Source of the DNA: Nymphaea colorata
Taxonomy: Eukaryota > Streptophyta > Magnoliopsida > Nymphaeales > Nymphaeaceae
Direction of reading: 5' to 3'
NCBI RefSeq assembly: GCF_008831285.2
Contig: NW_022205044.1
Coordinates: 1-25,079 of the forward strand
DNA length: 25,079 bases
A model generated the notes under the pieces. It was not told where the DNA came from. It did no database searches and worked only from the letters and a program-made list of their open reading frames with translations. The position numbers and the translations under genes are program-made. How positions within the stretch are numbered: position 1 is the first letter of the stretch; each line of letters begins with the position of its first letter. Below are positions 18,905-25,079 of the stretch, piece by piece.

Positions 18905-20871
18905 AGAGGCAGAGGCAGAGGCTAACACTAGTGCACCTCGACAACAAAAGCAATCTAATGTAGAAATCTACTGCTTCTACCTGATCAGAATTTTGACTTC
19001 ATTTTTCCAATATTCAACTTGAGGACTCAATAAAGGTGAACTTCCATTAGATGAGAAATGGTTTCCAGTATGATGTTTATGACAAACTGGCCCTTGACTT
19101 ATAATTCTGAAATACATGGAAGAACTGGTCGGAAACTTGTTAAGATCGATAAGACTTGTTTAGAAGGATTTGCTTAGGACATTCTCTCAAAGAATGTCAA
19201 ATTAGAAATGTTAAGGGCCAAATATTCAAGCTCACAAACTGCATTATATTGAATCTGATTCAAGAACAACCCAGACATAGATCATATCCCCATTTACCAA
19301 CCACTGTTAAACATGGAAGAACCAGATTCTTAGAGCATGATAATGTCTCATGAATGGAAGTGGAAGCTAAAAAATGAATGGTTACCCCTTCTTTCCGAAA
19401 AGGAGATGATAATCTCCATACATGGCATGAACTGTTTATGTGAAAAGTGAGAAAAAGTCTTGACATATCATTATATCGTCTCAAATTTTTCGGACGCATT
19501 AACAAACCCTTTAATAGAGAAGAGTGCTAACCCTATGAGCAAGCAAACAGTTAAAATACTTATTGAACAAAAGCATAAATAGCAGAAAAAAGGCCAAGAC
19601 CAGCAATCTACTTTGCTATCTATAAAATTGTGGTAACGGTAAGTAAAATTGGGCGCATTGAAGAAAATCTATGGCAAATGTAAGAAATGTGCATTTCATG
19701 TGGAGAGGAAACTTCCCAGAATCTCGTGGTACCCAAAAGTTATAAAATTTTAAATTTGACAACTAACAATGTTATATGGTGCTTGCTGGATCTTCACCCC
19801 TTTCTGAAGGATTTTACTGTCATCTTTGTTATTAAGAGAACTCAAACCAGCAGAAATGATACAAAGCTTAAAGGAAATTCAGTCTTGAAAAGATCCTAAT
19901 GTTTTGTAGCCATGCAGGGCTAATAAAACTCGCTGGTTCGGAATCTTGTTGAACTCCTATCAAATCTAAATACCTGCTTTTGCAAACTAGCAGTGCACCA
20001 GGACACAACTTAACATCTTGCAGGTGTAGAGCTTTATCGAGGAGAAACGTTTTTTCCGTTAACTAGGGGGTAGGGGCCTTGATCAAGTAAACAAGAAAGG
20101 CATACACGAGTATGAGTTTGGATCACGTTAGCTTTTGTTTGGTCTATATCTACCATGTGTGAAGTAACCAGACAATATATGGTCCAGGCAACAGGGCATG
20201 CCCGATAGTACCACCTCCACCTTATTGGGTAAGCTATAAAACATCATATCACAGAAACTGGAAAATTTTATCACACAATAAAGCGATCTATGTTTAATGG
20301 CATAATAAAATAAAAGAATGAATACTTTGGTGACAGAGACAGGAAAAGATCTGTACCATGTTCATAGTGGAGGCAAACAAATGAACGCAGCAAGGACGGA
20401 AAAGATAAATCCCATGATCTAAGTTTTGTACCACTTTGCATAATGGAGCTAAAAAGAAATGAGCACAGGAAGGACAAAAACCCATGGCCTTTTCTATCTT
20501 TCGTTCCCTCTATATTAGCACCAGACAGCTGGTAATAGAAAGCAAATCTTCACCAACCATCACTTTGAGTCAGACCAAGCAACATGTTTTCAACTCGCTG
20601 GACATGCTAATGTATGCTTTCGTTATTTACAACTGTAGGATACACCGGTTCAGCACCCAATTCATCTTTCATCATCATAATCAGACCTCATAAATGTACA
20701 TCAACAAAATCTTGTGCACGGATTCTAAATGTGCGCTGTTAAGTTGTAAACCAGGGGGATTAGGCTGCCACCATTAAAATCTTGAAACAAATTAAGAAAA
20801 AATATGCATAAATTGCGTTTTAAAGCATTTCAACCTATACTCAGCGGAGGAGACAAAGAGAAGGGGAGGGC
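18905..20871. other. AT-rich DNA; only a possible LINE ORF1 trace inside
   Basis: Apart from 19088-19200 (listed separately) nothing is recognised. Frames at 19687-19899, 20271-20485 and 20484-20693 have no domain features. Confidence 0.45.
19088..19200 (+). pseudogene. Possible second LINE ORF1 remnant (DUF4283/zinc-knuckle)
   Basis: The plus strand reads WPLTYNSEIHGRTGRKLVKI then DKTCLEG before a stop, and a neighbouring frame gives ICLGHSLKECQIRN. The order and wording resemble the plant LINE ORF1 pattern (LP..YY..EI...IG...G..VKID..TLEG, later a GHS..EC knuckle). Only about 40 residues support it and a deletion would be needed between the two parts. It is not part of the 2887-7421 element. 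Confidence 0.35.
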
Positions 20872-21068
20872 ATGGCGATGAATCTACCATCCCAAAAACG
20901 AGCGTACCATCTTGACGTCCTTGGGTACCTAGGAACCAAATCACCATCAAACGGCTGGAGGATCTCTAATACGCCGATTACCTCGCTGGTCTCCAGCTTG
21001 CTCTTCTTCGCACGCAGCGTGATCTTACCGTCCTTCTCCTCGAAATTGAGGGAGCCATAGGAGGAGAC
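20872..21068 (-). pseudogene. GC-richer exon-like block, unidentified, frameshifted
   Basis: The minus strand reads LSYTLDVI in one frame and, after a one-base shift, GFKVSSYGSLNFEEKDGK then ITLRAKKSKLETSEVIGVLE, then decays. Codon use is GC-rich against an AT-rich background. The joined segment is compact and charged like a real protein, but I do not recognise the family. A CT microsatellite lies just upstream in sense at 21138-21157, as in the similar block at 13192-13345. Confidence 0.4.
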
Positions 21069-21137
21069 CTTGAAGCCCGATCACGTCTAGGGTGTAGGAG
21101 AGGAGACCTTTAACTTATTTTACCAATTCATCTTACT

Positions 21138-21157
21138 TCTCTCTCTCTCTCTCTCTC
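21138..21157. repeat. CT microsatellite
   Basis: An uninterrupted (CT)n run following ACTT. Confidence 0.9.
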
Positions 21158-21568
21158 AATTGTAATCCCATTCAACAGTCCTAAGTGCTTTAGATATTGT
21201 TTAATGTGCAAATAAAATATTCAAATTGTTTAATAATCAACGCCTAAGTTTTTTGGCTTAACATACCCATCTTAATTTTCAAATATATAGTTTTAATATC
21301 AATTTTTATGGTATTAAAACTAAAAAAAGATTCATATAATTTGTTTTTGTAAGAACTGTGGGTAGGACGGCTGGTCCAGGTGAGGACTAAGACTTGGAGA
21401 CGGTCAATGAATTGGCCGAGAGCGAGGATGGGCATGGAGATGACTAGAGGAGCGAGACGGAGGACGAACGGGAGGGATAAGAGGTATTGATGATATTGAT
21501 GATAAGTAATGTTATTATCCTTGTATAGAATCTAATTGGTCTGATTCATGTGTTGATTCCTTTTGTAG
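21158..21568. other. No recognised gene upstream of the Argonaute fragment
   Basis: Contains an AT-rich half and a G-rich stretch at 21360-21480. On the minus strand the latter is open and hydrophobic (LAPLVISMPILALGQFID) but matches no family I know. The preceding Argonaute exon (LVSLQRYTKAL-type) is not present. Confidence 0.45.
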
Positions 21569-22801
21569 GCAATGAAAGTGATCAGCATGAGGATCCTTTG
21601 TTGTCTGCCTTTGGGATTAACTTTTTAGAACATGATTAACTTTGTAGAACAGTTTACACACAGATACAGGGTAGAATTCTTCATCTTCCAAAAGTATCTG
21701 CACATTACAGATTTGCCTCATTTTTGCTGTAATTCTGTATATGGTAACACAAATTAGAGGTGTACTGACCTTTTAAATTCTTTTGTTTTGGGGTTTCTGT
21801 TCAAACTTGTCTTTGGCAATGGGGAATCAGTTATGCCACGAAATGGCCTTTGGAAGATAGACCAAACGGTGCTTATTTTTCATATATATATATGTATACT
21901 TGTAATTTTCTATAGAGCTCCTTGTTTCAAGTTAATTTTAGTTTTTTGATAGCCATTTGTTGTGTTCAGCAAATGCTTCAACCGGCTAACATCAAAAGAT
22001 GGGCCATCGTTAGTATTTCTGCAAGTTGTGACACAAGGAATCTTGTTGGGGTGCTTATTAGCAGTGCCAAGAACAAGGGAATTGTAAGTTGCAGTTATTA
22101 ACACTTACAGAAATTGTTAGTTCCTGCATCACGCTGCTATTACGTTTACCAATATTGTCTTTGTTGTCAGGTTCTTGTGTATTATCCTTGGTTGCAGATA
22201 ATCTCTTCTTTTGCTAAAAAAAAACGGTTATATCTTCATATTATTGCACAACCTAACTGTTATAATTGAGGAAAATCCTAAAAGTCTTAATGCCTCAGCT
22301 CATGGTCGAGTCAAGAACATGTTCGAGTTCCTTCAATCCGAATTGTCAGAGAAGCCAGAATTTCTGCTTTGTGTTATATCATATCTAAAACAAAAATTCA
22401 TGCACCTATGGTAGCATCTCTCAGTACAATTCCTCAAGACTTCCCTTCATTTTGTCTACGCCATTGAAACATGTCTATGATTAGTCGCTATGGATAAGTG
22501 TAGTGTTGTTTCTTTGTGACTTTAGGTCAATGGAAGAGAAAAAGCCTTGTTCGGTTTGGCATTCCAACACAATGTGTAGCACCACTCAGAAGATTGGTAA
22601 TCTATATCTCACTGATGTTAAAGATCAATCCCAAGGTAAAGACAATCTTGTTTTTATTTATGTTTTTGTATTACTATTATCTCTTATTTACCTTAAAATT
22701 CATTTTTAACATTATGGTAACATTGTTTAATTTCATATGCTAACAAAACCAGCTTGGTGGAACCAATTCCTTGCCTGCAATTGAAGACAGACCATCGATT
22801 C
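21569..22801 (+). pseudogene. AGO4-clade Argonaute fragment (MID to early PIWI), six exons
   Basis: Six collinear exon traces match plant AGO4/6/9 proteins, which bind 24-nt siRNAs and guide RNA-directed DNA methylation. 21569-21693: SDQHEDPLLSAFGINF, then after frame breaks YTQIQGRILHLPK. 21809-21868: VFGNGESVMPRNGLWKIDQ. 21970-22083: PANIKRWAIVSISASCDTRN then LVGVLISSAKNKGI, with CAG acceptor and GTAAGT donor. About 22259-22410: IIEENPKSL, KNMFEFLQSELSEKPEFLLC, and KNSCTYG in another frame. 22526-22635: GQWKRKSLVRFGIPTQCVAP, then KINPK, with a compensating double frameshift (NLYLTDV). 22753-22801: LGGTNSLPAIEDRPSIPI. Introns are retained and exon joins such as YG/PWK are at family positions. 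The N, PAZ and most of the PIWI domain, including the catalytic triad, are absent. The 21809 exon lacks an AG acceptor. Non-functional. Confidence 0.88.
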
Positions 22802-22860
22802 CAATAATTTTCATCATCACTAAGTGCACAAGATATTTGCAGATTGGAATCAAATGCTGC

Positions 22861-23036
22861 TTTTCTAATATAGGACTTGGATAACACCACATGATTTTTG
22901 TACTTAATGTTTAAAATTATTGTTTTCGTTCAAATGCTGCTAAAATGTTTAGAAAACATTAGCCAGCCACATCATTTTGGCACATTTAATTCAAACTACA
23001 AGAATTGTGTATCCCGTTAACAGTACTTTTGTTGTA
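22861..23036. repeat. Direct repeat, copy 1, abutting the Argonaute fragment
   Basis: From TTTTCTA.TATAGGACTTGG through AAAATGTTTAGAAAACATT, GCCAGCCA.ATCATTTTGG and CCGTTAACAGTA this matches 23725-23900 at a constant 864-bp offset with scattered substitutions. The internal ATGTTTAGAAAACAT is a near-palindrome. Confidence 0.95.
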
Positions 23037-23724
23037 AACATTCTTTAACCGTTTCATAGTTGTACATGCGTCGAAGATTCTGCTCTTGCATTCATATTGA
23101 AGTAAAATATGCATGTGAAATTGTGAAGTCTCCCTGTCCCCTCTATGTAAGATAGAAACATAGACACTATAAAGAAGACAAAAGGAAATGATGGTCACCA
23201 AGGAATTCGTTGTTGTGGAGGCCCTTTGCATCATCTAATAACAATTTCAGGATCCCGCAAACCATGTTTTCTCCTTCTTCTTCTTGTCTGTTTCTCGTCT
23301 CTGTGAGTGATGCATCGAATGGTGAACGGATACATATCATTATGTACATCCATCTATCTATTCTATCTCTTTGATTCCATAGTCAATGAGATCCGAAAAG
23401 GGGTCGGATTGTGGCCGTCTGGTCAAGATGACCATTTTCTTCTTCTTCTCACCGTACGTAATCTTAAGATTGTCCACGTTTCAAGGCCTATAGAATCATA
23501 ATCAAGATCCAACAACATTTGGATCCAAATTGCATTAGGTTAGGGTGTGAGGGATATTGGAGCAGATAAAAGGTTATTATAATTACATATCATTTTCAAG
23601 AAGAAGGGATCACAAGAACTGTTTTGGGGAACTCTCTGGTAGTTTAGTAAATTGACACCTAGACAGTCCAGAAAAGCTGGTCGATCCACGTTCAAAATGC
23701 TTTACTAGTTAAGTAATAATAATA
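23037..23724. other. Spacer between the direct repeats; no recognised gene
   Basis: Short frames on both strands. The minus frame near 23230-23300 (CGILKLLLDDAKGLHNNEF) looks protein-like but is unassigned. No primer-binding site or polypurine tract is visible. Confidence 0.45.
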
Positions 23725-23900
23725 TTTTCTAGTATAGGACTTGGAAAACACGGTATGATTTTTGTACTTAATATTTAAAATTATTGTTTCCGTTCACATG
23801 CTGCTAAAATGTTTAGAAAACATTAGCCAGCCAAATCATTTTGGCACATTTAATTCAAACTAAAAGAATGTATATACCGTTAACAGTAATTTCTTTTGTA
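23725..23900. repeat. Direct repeat, copy 2
   Basis: Same orientation as 22861-23036. Similarity may extend slightly upstream (TCAAAATGCT versus TCAAATGCT) with an indel. Confidence 0.95.
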
Positions 23901-24306
23901 ATTAGACAGGTTTAATCAGAGTCAATAGATAATGGGAAGCATGATTATGCTTCATTTCGGCTTTCATTCCAGACATAGGCCTTAATTTCGTACTTTCCTC
24001 AAAGATTTTATCCTTTGGACGTGGAACAACGAGGTGCGTTACAAGGCTGATGTTTATTAGTTTTTTCATGGTCAAGAACTTTGTGAAATTCAAAAATCCT
24101 TCAATAGGCATTCATGGGTTCTATTTTCCTCAATTATAAGACATGAAGTTATCCAAAGTTCATAAAATCTAGAGAAATAGTTAAGTGCGTGTATATGTCC
24201 ATTCCGTCCCCATTTCAAAGACTAGTTATATTAAATGAACAGAAAAAAAATGGGATTAGAGCTTTTGTATGTTTTATTCTTGGGTATTGAAGTTTAGGTT
24301 CTTATT
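23901..24306. other. No recognised gene
   Basis: A minus-strand frame at 23902-24111 has no domain features; the rest is AT-rich. Confidence 0.5.
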
Positions 24307-24476
24307 TCTATGATATACCGGTGACGATTACAACCGCTACAGATCTAACGCGGTGATCTTTTGAACCGGCATAGACCTATTGCAGTGAGGCCCCGCGCCG
24401 CTAAAGATGATTATACCGGTGACGATCATATCACCGCTATAGACCTACAGCAGTGGCTTTCACCACCAGTATATCC
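24307..24476. repeat. Array of phased palindromes, CACTA-subterminal-like (array 2)
   Basis: Same design as 14952-15217. Units at 24331-24356, 24363-24388, 24395-24422 and 24431-24456 carry (A/C)ACCG at one end and (C/A)GGTGA or CAGTG(A/G) at the other, around an ATAGACCTA core. A partial unit precedes them and another follows. Linkers CGATTA, TCTTTT, GGCCCC, CGATCA and CTTTCA are again 6 bp, with 2 extra bases once. The shared unit and phase show that both arrays belong to one repeat family. Confidence 0.8.
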
Positions 24477-24502
24477 TACTATAACTGAAAGCAAATTCGC
24501 CG

Positions 24503-24775
24503 TCCTACACGCCCAGTATTCGTTTGTGGGGCAGCCCAAGTGCACATCAAGCCTACGGCCCTACGCCTCGGGTTACTGCTCTGGTCCCCATCTCTCTCTA
24601 TTTTTTAGGTTTTATCCGTCTATCTTTTAAACCAATTTTGTGTCATACACTACTAGTATTCATTTGAGGCGCCCCATGCACGCACATCCAAGCCTGCACC
24701 TCAGGTTATCACTCGGGTCCCCATCTCACTCTCTGTCTCTCTTTTGTGATTAAAGCTTTTATCCGTCTATTTCTT
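24503..24775. repeat. Imperfect tandem duplication, about 140-147 bp period
   Basis: Copies of roughly 24503-24640 and 24643-24775 share AGTATTC.TTTG, GCACATC.AAGCCT, GGTCCCCATCTC, CTCTCT and TTTTATCCGTCTAT in order. The block is immediately distal to array 2 and pyrimidine-rich at the end of each copy. It may be terminal-region structure of the same element. Confidence 0.75.
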
Positions 24776-25079
24776 TTATCATATAGCTATACTTTTGCTT
24801 GTTTACTTTTTTTTTTCTCAGCAACATGGTAGAATTTAGCTAGCATAGGATTTATTCAACGTTGTATGTTGAATCAAATCTTGAAATTTCACAAGCTTAG
24901 CACATCGCTTCACCTTGTTGCACTTGACGATTTGTATATACTATGAATTGCCGGATAAAATTGAAAGTACAACCAAATCAATGAAATTGGGCAAATGTCC
25001 AAAAAAATTCTATGCGCAGAAGAAGACCTTGACAATAACTCAAATCCAAGCAAACAATTAAATACTAAAATAACATAAA
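24776..25079. other. No recognised gene
   Basis: AT-rich end of the window without identifiable features. Confidence 0.5.

Noticed and set aside
22855-23908. TRIM or other small LTR element formed by the 864-bp-spaced repeats
   Set aside because: The possible TG/CA borders are ambiguous, no tRNA primer-binding site follows the left copy, no polypurine tract precedes the right one, and the flanks do not match.
14900-24800. Complete CACTA element with terminal inverted repeats
   Set aside because: No CACTA/TAGTG pair was found beside either array and no 3-bp target duplication could be defined, so only the arrays are annotated and the element is kept as a hypothesis.
1-25079. tRNA, rRNA or intact protein-coding genes
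   Set aside because: I saw no cloverleaf with A/B boxes, no rRNA motifs, and no multi-exon gene free of disabling changes; short tRNA-like or miRNA genes could still escape reading by eye.

Overview
The window looks like nuclear DNA of a flowering plant. It is AT-rich and gene-poor, with homopolymer and CT/GA tracts and intron-sized spacing between exon-like blocks. The protein traces belong to plant families: a WRKY domain, an alcohol-forming fatty acyl-CoA reductase, a glycolate/2-hydroxy-acid oxidase, an AGO4-clade Argonaute, and a plant L1-type LINE with DUF4283 and zf-RVT domains. I cannot name the species. I see no intact host gene, tRNA or rRNA. Everything recognisable is a fragment, a pseudogene or a transposable element.

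Layout. 101-216 (+) is the C-terminal half of a WRKY domain just after an intron acceptor, with its zinc ligands lost. 764-1118 is an inverted repeat. 2887-7421 (-) is a 4.5-kb L1-type LINE between perfect 15-bp target-site duplications. It has tandem 5'-UTR units, a DUF4283/zinc-knuckle ORF1, and an ORF2 that has lost the endonuclease core and the reverse-transcriptase palm. 8285-8398 (-) is a fatty acyl-CoA reductase exon with an in-frame stop. 8791-9014 is a 112-bp tandem duplication. 12087-12479 (-) holds two adjacent glycolate-oxidase-like exons with their intron. 13192-13345 (-) and 20872-21068 (-) are GC-richer, codon-like blocks I cannot identify. 14952-15217 and 24307-24476 are two arrays of degenerate palindromes separated by 6-bp spacers, resembling CACTA subterminal repeats. 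21569-22801 (+) is an AGO4-like pseudogene fragment of six exons covering the MID domain and the start of PIWI. It ends close to one copy of a repeat that recurs 864 bp downstream.

These parts do not form a pathway. Four unrelated gene families are present as short pieces that keep their introns or splice sites, so they were copied or left behind at DNA level rather than as processed transcripts. The most interesting hypothesis is that the two palindrome arrays mark the ends of a large, decayed CACTA-type element that carries the Argonaute fragment (a Pack-type capture). I could not find matching CACTA termini or a target-site duplication for it, so this remains inference.
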